Shown here piece by piece: positions 19,334-28,433 of a stretch of DNA of 64,000 nt; position 1 is the stretch's first letter, and each line of letters opens with the position of its first letter. Source of the DNA: Candidatus Woesearchaeota archaeon. Its GTDB lineage: Archaea > Nanobdellota > Nanobdellia > Woesearchaeales > GCA-2686295. The stretch is from assembly GCA_937912225.1 (NCBI GenBank), contig CALDOJ010000033.1:1-64000 (forward strand), written 5' to 3'. The translations under genes were made by a program, and so were the position numbers. The notes under the pieces are model-generated. The model saw only the letters and a program-made list of their open reading frames with translations, ran no database searches and was not told where the DNA came from.

Positions 19334-19855
19334 ATGAAAAAATTATTATTTTTGTGTTTAGTTTTATTCTTAATTCCGTTAATTTCGGCCCAATGGGATG
19401 ATTGCAGATTTGGAATTACTGATTGTGAAATTCCTTGTGGTTTATATATTGATACTAATGCAGATGGTGAATGCGATCACGGACAACTAGAACCAGTAAA
19501 AGAAGTCAAAGAAATAGTTACGCCTGTGAAAGTCAAATATGATCCTCCTTACAATTTTTTCCCAGTATCAATCATTCTATTAGTCGCGTATGCAATTAGC
19601 TTTATTGCAGCCAATAAAAAAAAGATTAAGCTGATTAATCACAAGAAGTTCTGGAATGTACTACTTTTATTAAATTTTTTAGCAACAGGCATTACTGGAA
19701 TCTTGCTTGTATTAAGAGTTAATTATGGCTGGGCGATAAGACTTCCTTTTAATGTGCTTTATTGGCATGTTGAAACAGGTATTGTAATGGCAATCATTTC
19801 TATTTTCCACATTTTTTGGCATCTAAAATATTTCACCAGAATGTTTAACAGATAA
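19334..19855 (+). CDS. Membrane protein with Cys-rich/EF-hand-like ectodomain and DUF4405-like His-containing TMs
   Basis: Signal peptide; DTNADGECDHG; WHVETGIVMAIISIFHIFWH. Confidence 0.5.
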   Translation: MKKLLFLCLVLFLIPLISAQWDDCRFGITDCEIPCGLYIDTNADGECDHGQLEPVKEVKEIVTPVKVKYDPPYNFFPVSIILLVAYAISFIAANKKKIKLINHKKFWNVLLLLNFLATGITGILLVLRVNYGWAIRLPFNVLYWHVETGIVMAIISIFHIFWHLKYFTRMFNR

Positions 19856-20034
19856 TCCGAAAAATTTCCGAATACACTCGTTATTTTGCCGATATAAACA
19901 TTTTTCTTGCGGTTTTTTCTGATAAAAACTTATAAATCTTACTAATTCAAAGATGTTCAAGGTGTTTATGAGATTAATACAATGCAAACAACAAAAGGAA
20001 CCCTACAAATAAAATAATATTTCGAGGTGTATGA

Positions 20035-20427
20035 ATGACTGAAAACATTAAACAACAGAATAAAAACTATTTGGGAAAAACAATAGCAGGATTAGCAATT
20101 TTTACAGCAGGAATGATTGCAGGCGACACATTAGATGCAAATAAACAATTCTTCCAACCATTAAAATACTTTAAACAACCAATAGCAGAGAACAGTCCGA
20201 GAGATTATTGGAACTACACAACAAAACTCGTTGAAGAAAATGGGGAATTAACTCTTTATTTTGGAAATAAATCAACAAATGAATTCTTACCAGTTCGAGA
20301 AAATGGATTAGTAGGAACAATGTATGATAACTTAACAAATATTGCAGAAGAGCTTAGCAAAGAATTAGGTTTTGATGAATTAAAAAATAATATTGAAAAA
20401 AAAGTTCAAGAATTTAAAGAGGAATAA
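20035..20427 (+). CDS. Hypothetical protein with N-terminal TM
   Basis: SD aggtg; TM TIAGLAIFTAGMIAG. Confidence 0.5.
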   Translation: MTENIKQQNKNYLGKTIAGLAIFTAGMIAGDTLDANKQFFQPLKYFKQPIAENSPRDYWNYTTKLVEENGELTLYFGNKSTNEFLPVRENGLVGTMYDNLTNIAEELSKELGFDELKNNIEKKVQEFKEE

Positions 20428-20430
20428 AAA

Positions 20431-20610
20431 ATGGGACTGATAAAAAAGATTAGTAAAATTGCTTTAATATACAGCATCACTTATTTCGGATTAAAAAGTT
20501 GCTCAGGTGTTTTATACTCTCAACCAATATCAGATTTAGAAAATAAAATTCAAACCGAAGAAAGAATAGAATATCAAAACAAGAATGAATACAACACAGA
20601 AAGGTACTGA
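20431..20610 (+). CDS. Small protein, 59 aa, overlaps the next gene (missed by ORF track)
   Basis: MGLIKKISKIALIYSITYFGLKSCSGVLYSQPISDLENKIQTEERIEYQNKNEYNTERY*. Confidence 0.4.
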   Translation: MGLIKKISKIALIYSITYFGLKSCSGVLYSQPISDLENKIQTEERIEYQNKNEYNTERY

Positions 20611-20989
20611 ATTTGAATTATATGTTGTAAGATTATTCAAAGATCTTGGAAAACACAACATCAAACACGACCAAAAAAAGAAAAAAAAACGATTTCGAAA
20701 AGAAAGCTTGAATTTTCAAATCGACTTAACATACGGGATTTTAAAAAAATATTATGTTGAATGCAAATATAAAACAAAAGGAAATGTCGGACTTGAAGAA
20801 GTGGCGAAATTTCAAAGTGTACTCAGCATATTGAAAATTCCAACTAAACAAGGCATAATGGTTACAAATCAAAACTATACTGCCAGAGCAGAATACTACG
20901 CTGTAAAACAAGAAATAACAATTTACAATCGAAAAGATTTATTAAAATTAGATAAAAAAAGTCGCGGATTAGAAGCGAAGTTATTGTAA
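20585..20989 (+). CDS. Mrr-like PD-(D/E)XK restriction endonuclease-like protein
   Basis: GTEFELYVVRLFK ... QIDLTYGILKKYYVECKYK. Confidence 0.7.
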   Translation: MNTTQKGTEFELYVVRLFKDLGKHNIKHDQKKKKKRFRKESLNFQIDLTYGILKKYYVECKYKTKGNVGLEEVAKFQSVLSILKIPTKQGIMVTNQNYTARAEYYAVKQEITIYNRKDLLKLDKKSRGLEAKLL

Positions 20990-21045
20990 CATAAAAAACT
21001 AAACTATGATTAGAGTTAGCGAAAGCTATACTCGGAGGAATAAAA

Positions 21046-22119
21046 ATGGAATTAAAAGTAGCAACGATGCAAAGACAATATGACCCAACAAACTCGAAAA
21101 AAGGACAAGAAATATTGTTAAGAAATCTTGAAACAAATGCAAAAGAATACATAAACAATTATGAAACCTTAAATGAAGAACAAAGAATTTCACACAATAA
21201 AAAACTTGTAAAAACTATTCTTGAAGAACACAAACAGGCAGAAGACAGCATTCGAAATCAAATGCTAAGAGAAGTAAACACTGACTATAACCCTTTACAG
21301 AAATTTTCAATACAAGTTTTAAAATTATTCAATGAAGAACAAGCTCAAAGATACGAACATAAACTTCAAACTCAAATAACAGAACAAGCAGGACAAAAAA
21401 TAGTTTCAGAACTTGAAAATAAAATTGAAACCTTAACAATCGAAGAAAAAAACGCTTCTAGATCATTTAATGAATATGAAAGAAAAGAACAAGAAATAAT
21501 TAACAAAATATTTGTAACAGAATCAGTCATACAAAATTATTCTAAAGCCAGAGAAGAAGGGTGTACAGAACTTGAAATGATGAAATTAGATCGAAAAGAA
21601 TGTTATTCAGGAGAAGAGTATGATAAAGCAAATGAAATTACAGAAGGGATAACAAGCTTAAACAAAGATGTTCTTAACTGGAATAATAAAGAAAAAGAAT
21701 TAACCAGCAAGATGATTTTTTCAAAAAAAAGACTTGATAGAGTTAGAGTCTACAAAGAAAAATCAGGCGAGGAAGTAATTATTAGAAAAGGCGTTCTTAT
21801 AGCCCTTCAATTGTCGTATGAAGATTTCAAAACAAACTTAGAAGACAAACATTCATGGTCCAATCCTGAAGAGCTGTTACAAGGGTTTGATTTATTGGAA
21901 ACAACACAAAGATTACAAAGAAGTATTGATAATGCTACAGAAGAATATCTTACAGCAACCAATATGCTACCAAATAATTTTGATTTAACTCAAAGCATTA
22001 GCTACGGATTAAAATCTAAAGTATCAAATATTAGAAACAAACATGATCTTTTAGATACGAATGCAAGCGAAGAAGCAATAAGAATAGCTGATGAATTAAG
22101 AGAAGAATTATACTCTTAA
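21046..22119 (+). CDS. Coiled-coil hypothetical protein, 357 aa
   Basis: Long Glu/Lys/Gln-rich ORF with SD cggagg. Confidence 0.55.
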   Translation: MELKVATMQRQYDPTNSKKGQEILLRNLETNAKEYINNYETLNEEQRISHNKKLVKTILEEHKQAEDSIRNQMLREVNTDYNPLQKFSIQVLKLFNEEQAQRYEHKLQTQITEQAGQKIVSELENKIETLTIEEKNASRSFNEYERKEQEIINKIFVTESVIQNYSKAREEGCTELEMMKLDRKECYSGEEYDKANEITEGITSLNKDVLNWNNKEKELTSKMIFSKKRLDRVRVYKEKSGEEVIIRKGVLIALQLSYEDFKTNLEDKHSWSNPEELLQGFDLLETTQRLQRSIDNATEEYLTATNMLPNNFDLTQSISYGLKSKVSNIRNKHDLLDTNASEEAIRIADELREELYS

Positions 22120-22130
22120 TTTTTTGAAAA

Positions 22131-22376
22131 ATGAAATGGCAATCTAAATTCATGCAAAGAAAAGAACTTGAGCTTGAAATTATATGTCAAACATGTTCAG
22201 ACAATATTAAAAATTCAAGTCTTAAAGTGTTAAAAGAATTAAAAAATCAATTACTTTATGCTAGAAATGGTTATAGAGTTAAGGAAAATAAAGAAGGAGT
22301 ACTTCAAACATTATATTTAGAACGAGAAATAAATCAAAAAATAGATTATAACACTCTGTTTAACCAAAACTTTTAA
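22131..22376 (+). CDS. Hypothetical protein, 81 aa
   Basis: ORF 11 nt after previous gene. Confidence 0.4.
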   Translation: MKWQSKFMQRKELELEIICQTCSDNIKNSSLKVLKELKNQLLYARNGYRVKENKEGVLQTLYLEREINQKIDYNTLFNQNF

Positions 22377-22403
22377 ATATGACTTGACTGTAATAATAAG
22401 ATA

Positions 22404-23303
22404 ATGAAAAGGGGTTGGTTGATTTTAGTTCTAATTATTCTATCTATTAGTTTAGTAAGCAGTCAAGCAGACTTAGGAGGTTGTGTAGGTGTAAAACTCT
22501 GCGATACAGAATTCCCTTGTGGAATCTCAGGAGATTCAGTTTGTCCAGAAGATTTCATTAACAATCCAGGAGCAGCTTCTTGTTCTAGTCTAAATGGAAA
22601 ATGTTTAGATGCTGATTGTAAAGCATGTATTAATGGACATATTACTAATGCGAGCGGAGATTTTATTGATGGAGCAGATGTAACTTTGGAACTTTATGCT
22701 TATGATGAATTCGGAGAAGTAATTAATATTCTAGAAACAACTACTAGTTCTACAGTAGGAGCAAATGGCAAAGGTTACTACAATTTTGGTGTTGATGGAA
22801 CAGTTGGTGCTTCTTCAGGTCATAACGCAATTATTAGAGCTCATCACCCAGAGTTTGGTTGGGATGTTGCTTATATAGATCAAGTCCATTCTTATTTCTC
22901 AAAAGATAATGGTTGCTACCAAATCGATTTTGAATTCCCAGAAGCTTATTGTGAAGCTGATTGTACTTTAATTGGAACTGATATTTGCTTTGATGGATGC
23001 TATGGAGAAGGTGAATGTTTAATTAATAGCTCAGAATCACTTGGTTATACAGAAGAAGCGAAAACTTATTGTACAGATAATTTAGCAAAAGCAGGCGATA
23101 GATTTGAAATTGGAAGAGAAGGAGATTCTCTCCGATGGGTTGATTGTTGTAATGATAATGGAAAAGGAAGTTATTTGGAATATACTCCTAAAGCCGAACC
23201 AAGTGATTTAACAATTACAAAAATTAAAGATGCTATTAAAGTTACAAGAATTCTAAGATACAATAATAAAATAGCTAAAGCTCACGTTTATTACTGGGAA
23301 TAA
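22404..23303 (+). CDS. Secreted Cys-rich protein with carboxypeptidase-regulatory-like domain
   Basis: Signal peptide; many paired Cys; CINGHITNASGDFIDGADVTLELYAYD. Confidence 0.6.
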   Translation: MKRGWLILVLIILSISLVSSQADLGGCVGVKLCDTEFPCGISGDSVCPEDFINNPGAASCSSLNGKCLDADCKACINGHITNASGDFIDGADVTLELYAYDEFGEVINILETTTSSTVGANGKGYYNFGVDGTVGASSGHNAIIRAHHPEFGWDVAYIDQVHSYFSKDNGCYQIDFEFPEAYCEADCTLIGTDICFDGCYGEGECLINSSESLGYTEEAKTYCTDNLAKAGDRFEIGREGDSLRWVDCCNDNGKGSYLEYTPKAEPSDLTITKIKDAIKVTRILRYNNKIAKAHVYYWE

Positions 23304-23319
23304 ACTCTCATTCTATTTT

Positions 23320-23499
23320 TTATCTTAATAAAGATACTTTGTCATAGAAAGCTTTTGCATGATCGCAAGGTTCATGACTTTGACTACAATCATGAATACA
23401 ACAACCTAAATGAACTGCTCCTTGTTTATGCAAGCACAAAATCATTGAATCCGGGCTCTCTGCTAAGTTTCCACTGCAAACACTACATGATAACGGCAT
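23320..23499 (-). CDS. Cys/His-rich small protein, 59 aa (missed by ORF track)
   Basis: MPLSCSVCSGNLAESPDSMILCLHKQGAVHLGCCIHDCSQSHEPCDHAKAFYDKVSLLR*. Confidence 0.55.
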   Translation of the reverse strand: MPLSCSVCSGNLAESPDSMILCLHKQGAVHLGCCIHDCSQSHEPCDHAKAFYDKVSLLR

Positions 23500-23581
23500 T
23501 ATCTCACTCTTTTATTAATAACAATTATCAAATAATAGGTTTAAAAAACTTTCGATTAGAAAAATTTAGAAAAAATGACTT

Positions 23582-24994
23582 TTAAAAACCACTACCACTA
23601 CTAAAACCGCCACCGCCAAAACTACTACTACCACTACTAAAGCTACTTGAGCTAGAACTGGACCATGACGATGATGAAGTTGATGAAGAATAATTATATG
23701 ATGGTTGTCTTGCTCTAAAATGTTGAGATGAATCTATACTACTCCAAACAGAACTATAAGATGAGGTTCCATCAACCAAATTGTCTAATAATCTGTTTAT
23801 ACTAAAACTACTATCAAAATAAGATCTGCTAGACTCATAATCTTTATTTCTAAATTTACTTTTTAATTTTTCAACATCATGAATTTTATCTTGAAGTTCA
23901 TCTCTTTGATTTCGAACATCTTTTATTTTATCTTTTAAATTTCTTACTTCAACATCAATTGTTTCCAATCTATAAACAAGTCTATCATCTTCATCAGATG
24001 GTGAATCTCTTGCTTTTTGTTTTAAACCTTGAATGTCATCACTTTTTAGATAACTTCTAAGTTGTCTGATTGCAGTTTCATAATAAACTCCTTTCGTATT
24101 ATCTAAAGATTTTAGTTCATTTGTATGAGAATTATATTGTGAATTAAGAGAATCAATTGTACCCATTAATTTTGATCTTTTTTCTCCAAGTTTATCGCCT
24201 TCTTCTATTAAGTCGGTTAATCCATAATCTTTTGAGACTTTATCTTCGATTTGTTTTAAACTAGCTCTAATTCCTTGGTATTCTTCTTGACTTTTTTGAA
24301 CTTCTACTTGCATTAACTCAGGCATAGAATGTAAAAAATCAAAATTAGTTTTAGAATTTTCAAAATCTACTTTTTTTGCAACCCAAGAATCAAGTTTAGT
24401 AACTAGATTTCCTGCTTTATATGCCGTTGTTCCAAACCCTTTATTAACTAAATACATAAACAATTTATTATTTTCAAAAGCAGGTAATTTTTTTTCCAAC
24501 TCTAAAGCAACTTCTTTAGTTCTAAGTTCATTTTGTGCAAATGTTTCTTCTAATAATTCTGCTTGAGAAACTAAATTAGTATAATCTTTTTGTTCATTTA
24601 AAACAGAAGAGACTGTTTTACTTAATTCATCACGTTCAGTTACTTTTGTATTTAAATGTTCAGTTAATATTTCAAGATCTTGTTCTTTTTCAGTTCTCTG
24701 AACATTTACACCATCTATTAAAACTCCCAATTCTTCTCTTCGTTCTTGTTTTTCAGATAATACATCTTGAACTGATGATTGTACTGCTCGTAAAGTATTT
24801 TTAACTGATTTTGCATCCATTTCTGGTAAATAGAACTCTGCTAATTTAACATATGCTTGTTCTCTTTCATTAGCTAACGAATCAATATTATTTTCAGAAC
24901 TTCTAATTGATGAATTCAAATCTCTTTCATCTCTTTCTAAATCAGATAATTTTGATTTAATTTTTCTGTATATTGAATCTCCGCTATTGCTCAT
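23582..24994 (-). CDS. Coiled-coil protein with Ser/Gly-rich C-terminal tail
   Basis: Extended heptad-rich region; tail SSSTSSSSWSSSSSSSFSSGSSSFGGGGFSSGSGF. Confidence 0.65.
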   Translation of the reverse strand: MSNSGDSIYRKIKSKLSDLERDERDLNSSIRSSENNIDSLANEREQAYVKLAEFYLPEMDAKSVKNTLRAVQSSVQDVLSEKQERREELGVLIDGVNVQRTEKEQDLEILTEHLNTKVTERDELSKTVSSVLNEQKDYTNLVSQAELLEETFAQNELRTKEVALELEKKLPAFENNKLFMYLVNKGFGTTAYKAGNLVTKLDSWVAKKVDFENSKTNFDFLHSMPELMQVEVQKSQEEYQGIRASLKQIEDKVSKDYGLTDLIEEGDKLGEKRSKLMGTIDSLNSQYNSHTNELKSLDNTKGVYYETAIRQLRSYLKSDDIQGLKQKARDSPSDEDDRLVYRLETIDVEVRNLKDKIKDVRNQRDELQDKIHDVEKLKSKFRNKDYESSRSYFDSSFSINRLLDNLVDGTSSYSSVWSSIDSSQHFRARQPSYNYSSSTSSSSWSSSSSSSFSSGSSSFGGGGFSSGSGF

Positions 24995-25001
24995 TTTATT
25001 T

Positions 25002-26309
25002 TCACCATTTAGTTATTTGACCTTCTCTTCTTAGAGGTTGACCATCCCGTCCTTTCATTTTTACTTGAGGCGTAATATAACCTCTTGCTTTTATTGCATA
25101 AACATTATTTTCAATTCGGCCATTATCCATCTTATCTCTTTTAACAGCTTCATAAGTTGCATTTGGAACTCTATCTCCCCACATTGAAACAGTTGAAGTT
25201 CGATTTGTTTCTTCACTAGTTATATCCTGAGGCACAATTCGTCCATTCGAATTACTCGCTTCAATTATTAAATAGACTCCTGATGCTCTTCGTCCTCTTG
25301 AATCAGTATAATACCTATCAATTCCGCTTTTAACGCCTGTTTTAGTTACAATTTTATAAGTTAATTCTTGACTTAAAAGTTCATGTATTCTGTTTAATTG
25401 ATTAGCTTGATTTTCAAGTTGAGTTGCATTTATTGATCTGGCTGCTGATTGAACATTCAAATAAATCCCATCTAATTTGTCAATCGCCAATTGTTCTTCT
25501 GCAATATCCTTTCCAGCTTTGTAGAATTTTTCAGCTTGAATAACTGAATTTCCTGCACTAACCACATTAGCTACTTTATCTAAAGAAGCCTTAGCTGAGT
25601 TCATTTCTAGTTCCGCTTTCTGCACGTTATCTTGAGTCACATCATCTGTTGCAGTTCCATCAGAACAGAATTTTGCAAAGAAAGGGTCCGTACTATCTAA
25701 TTCTAAATTTGAAACCACAATCATCTCATTAAAATTAGTATAATCACCTTTTAATGTTGATAGAAAGTTAGTTCTTTCTGTTAAATTTTGTTTTCGAGAA
25801 TATAAGTTTTCAACAGCAAGTTCTATTTTTGCTTCATGATCTAATTTTGCTTGTTTAGCTCTTTTTTCTTGATCTATTTTATCTTGTTTTTCTCTAGCTT
25901 CTTGTGCGATTTTATTTTTTTCAGCTTTCTCTGCACTTAATTTTGCTCCATAATTTATTCCGCCCCATGTAAGTGTTGCTACAACTCCTACTGCTAAGAC
26001 TGGAGCTACATAATGTTTCAATATTTTTATTCTCTCTGTAAACATGCTTGCTAATTTATATCCTGTGTTTCTTTGTGGCGTTCTAAAAGAATGTGCATTA
26101 TTCATATAATTATCAACTGCAGTAAATGCATCTTCTTCTGATAATTTTTCACCTGTTTTTTCAGACATCTTTAGAATTCTATCTTTAAGATCAAGTTTTT
26201 GTTCATCAGCAGAAAATGTTGTTTGTCCTTCTTCAGATTGATTTCTTAAAGCTATAGCAACATCAGTTATTGCTAATAATTTTGCTAAATCAGTATTTTC
26301 CGAAGTCAT
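25002..26309 (-). CDS. Membrane-anchored coiled-coil protein, DUF6384-like
   Basis: LLAITDVAIALRNQ...; TM APVLAVGVVATLTWGGINYG; similarity to DUF6384 from memory only. Confidence 0.5.
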   Translation of the reverse strand: MTSENTDLAKLLAITDVAIALRNQSEEGQTTFSADEQKLDLKDRILKMSEKTGEKLSEEDAFTAVDNYMNNAHSFRTPQRNTGYKLASMFTERIKILKHYVAPVLAVGVVATLTWGGINYGAKLSAEKAEKNKIAQEAREKQDKIDQEKRAKQAKLDHEAKIELAVENLYSRKQNLTERTNFLSTLKGDYTNFNEMIVVSNLELDSTDPFFAKFCSDGTATDDVTQDNVQKAELEMNSAKASLDKVANVVSAGNSVIQAEKFYKAGKDIAEEQLAIDKLDGIYLNVQSAARSINATQLENQANQLNRIHELLSQELTYKIVTKTGVKSGIDRYYTDSRGRRASGVYLIIEASNSNGRIVPQDITSEETNRTSTVSMWGDRVPNATYEAVKRDKMDNGRIENNVYAIKARGYITPQVKMKGRDGQPLRREGQITKW

Positions 26310-26383
26310 TCTAATTAAAGAATATTAATTAGTTTTTAAACTTTTTGTTTTGTAATCACTTAACAATGGTAATTTCAAAGCAT

Positions 26384-27049
26384 TCAGAAGATTTTCCCAT
26401 CATAAAGACAATTAATCTCGTGAGTATAAGAAGGATGTTTTATTAAAAGCACTTGTTTCACTTCTGCAGGTTCAGGCAATCTAACTTCACCAAATTTATC
26501 ATTTTTTCTTGTCGACATAGAATCATAAAAATCAACTAAAGACAGCATCATCGCATAATGATCTATTTTTTCCTGAGTGTTTTTGCTATAATCGATTGAA
26601 GACTTGGGAAGTCTTTTTGGATAACCATTTTCTTGAAACCAATGATGTCTTAAAATAATTTCCGCTGAAAAATCATGAATTCCCTTCAACATATAATAAC
26701 CCGCTTTAGGATGTTCCATCATTTTTTTCATATCTTTTTCGTTGAAACCTTCTACTTTTTTTAAAGAATCAGAATCAACTGCACATTTACCCACATCATG
26801 TAATAATCCTGCATAAAACATGGCTTTAGGATCTAAATGCATATAATCTGCTAATTCTCTAGATTTAAGTCCGACTCTTAGAGAATGTGTATAAGTAGGA
26901 ATATCTTTAAGTTTAACTAGATTAAGAAAAGTCATTATTGAATCTTGATACTCTTGTTCAATTGCAAGTTCAGAAAAGTTTTTTTGTACAAGGTTTTCTA
27001 GTTCCAGAACTACAGAAAGGTTCTTTTTTTTATACGATTCTAGTTCCAT
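26384..27049 (-). CDS. HD-domain phosphohydrolase
   Basis: THSLRVGLKSRELA, AGLLHDVGKCAVD, HH motif. Confidence 0.85.
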   Translation of the reverse strand: MELESYKKKNLSVVLELENLVQKNFSELAIEQEYQDSIMTFLNLVKLKDIPTYTHSLRVGLKSRELADYMHLDPKAMFYAGLLHDVGKCAVDSDSLKKVEGFNEKDMKKMMEHPKAGYYMLKGIHDFSAEIILRHHWFQENGYPKRLPKSSIDYSKNTQEKIDHYAMMLSLVDFYDSMSTRKNDKFGEVRLPEPAEVKQVLLIKHPSYTHEINCLYDGKIF

Positions 27050-27106
27050 AAACTAACGGAATATTTCTTTTTTTATAAAATTAAGCGTTATTAGAAATAA
27101 AAAAAT

Positions 27107-27165
27107 AAAACACTCAGCAGTTCACTGCTGGTGTCTCAAAAACAAGTAGTTTTTGAGGAAAATAA
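27107..27165 (-). terminator. Tandem hairpins downstream of the cold-shock gene
   Basis: CAGCAGttcaCTGCTG and CTCAAAAACaagtaGTTTTTGAG, followed in minus sense by a T-rich run. Confidence 0.45.
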
Positions 27166-27178
27166 AAAATATGAGAAT

Positions 27179-27688
27179 TTATTCCTCTTTTTTTTCTTCG
27201 TCGTCAGCTTCAGGTTCTTCGTCAGCAACTTCGTCTACTTCTTCAGTAGCTTCTTCTGCTTCAGGTTCTTCTTCTGCTTCTGGCTCTTCGTCAGCAACTT
27301 CTTCAGAATCATCTTCTTCAACAGGTTCAGCGTCTGCTTCTTCTGCTTCAGGCTCTTCATCTGAATCTTCTTCCACATCTTCAAGTGTGTCTTCAGTTTC
27401 GTCTGCTTCAGGTACTTCTTCAGAAACTTCTTCTGCAGGTGCTGATGCTCTTGGAGCTGCTCCGCCTTCTAAGTCACTTGCTTTAGTTGTCAAGCTAACG
27501 TTCTGTGCTTGATTTCCTTTATCAGTTACAGCAGGTTCGAATGCAACTACATCATTGTCTCTTAGAAATGTTCCTCTGTCGACAGCTGTGTAATGAACAA
27601 AGTACTCTTGTCCGTCGTTGCTCTCAATAAAGCCGTAGCCTTTTTTCCTGTTAAACCATTTTACTTTTCCTTCAACTTTTTCACTCAT
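27179..27688 (-). CDS. Cold-shock domain protein with about 100-aa acidic tail
   Basis: GKVKWFNRKKGYGFIESNDGQEYFVHYTAV plus Glu/Asp/Ala repeats. Confidence 0.88.
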   Translation of the reverse strand: MSEKVEGKVKWFNRKKGYGFIESNDGQEYFVHYTAVDRGTFLRDNDVVAFEPAVTDKGNQAQNVSLTTKASDLEGGAAPRASAPAEEVSEEVPEADETEDTLEDVEEDSDEEPEAEEADAEPVEEDDSEEVADEEPEAEEEPEAEEATEEVDEVADEEPEADDEEKKEE

Positions 27689-27774
27689 TTTTACTCCTCC
27701 GATACTAATACTATCCGATAATCTGGACTCTTTAGCTATGAAAATAAAAGTCTCTTTTTTAAATCTTTTCTAAA

Positions 27775-28344
27775 TTAGAGATTTTTAAAAGCTTTTTTGA
27801 CCCAAATTCTAATTTTAGAAATCTTTTTGTCGTCTAAAGTTTGACATCCACCCATATGATAAACTTTTGTTTTAATTCCACAAAACATCATAACACTCGT
27901 TTTAATGCTTCTTTTAGGAACATTGCCTAAAAACTTATAGATTATCTTTGGTCCACCAGTCGTAATGAATATTTTGGCAATTTTTCCCTTTAATAATCCA
28001 ACAGGTCGGCCATTCACATATTTAAATGCAAACCCCGCAGATAAAACTCTATCAATAAACCCTTTTAAAATTGCAGGCATTGAACCCCACCAAATTGGAT
28101 AAATCAATATTAACTGTTTTGATTGTTTTATTTTTTCTTGATATTTTTTTATTTGAACTGTTGGCTTTTTCTTCCTACCCATAACAAGTTCTTCTTCACT
28201 AAGAACTGGGTCAAATTTGTCTTTGTAAAGATTAATTACTTCAAAAGTTTGTTTTTGTTCTTTTAAATTAGCCTTAACTTCTTTTAGAATTGTTGAGTTA
28301 TGTCCTTCTGTATTCGGATGTGCATATATTATTAGAGTTTTCAT
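27775..28344 (-). CDS. NAD(P)H dehydrogenase (quinone)/flavodoxin-fold protein
   Basis: LIIYAHPNTEGHNSTILKEV, LIYPIWWGSMPAILKGFIDRVLSAGFAF. Confidence 0.8.
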   Translation of the reverse strand: MKTLIIYAHPNTEGHNSTILKEVKANLKEQKQTFEVINLYKDKFDPVLSEEELVMGRKKKPTVQIKKYQEKIKQSKQLILIYPIWWGSMPAILKGFIDRVLSAGFAFKYVNGRPVGLLKGKIAKIFITTGGPKIIYKFLGNVPKRSIKTSVMMFCGIKTKVYHMGGCQTLDDKKISKIRIWVKKAFKNL

Positions 28345-28433
28345 TTTAAGATTTGAAAAAAAGACTGTGTTATAAAACTTTTGAAAATAAAAAAATATTT
28401 AAGCTCTTAAAATAAAAAACCAGAGTTGTTCAA

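Noticed and set aside
23355-23585. + strand ORF 76 aa
   Set aside because: Antisense to the more protein-like Cys/His-rich minus-strand gene at 23320-23499
23582-23700. Trinucleotide microsatellite as independent repeat element
   Set aside because: It simply encodes the Ser/Gly-rich tail of the coiled-coil protein
27131-27512. Phe-rich and Ser-rich + strand ORFs (27131-27364, 27153-27512)
   Set aside because: Antisense of the acidic repeat tail of the cold-shock gene; translations reflect the GAA/GAT-rich repeat complement
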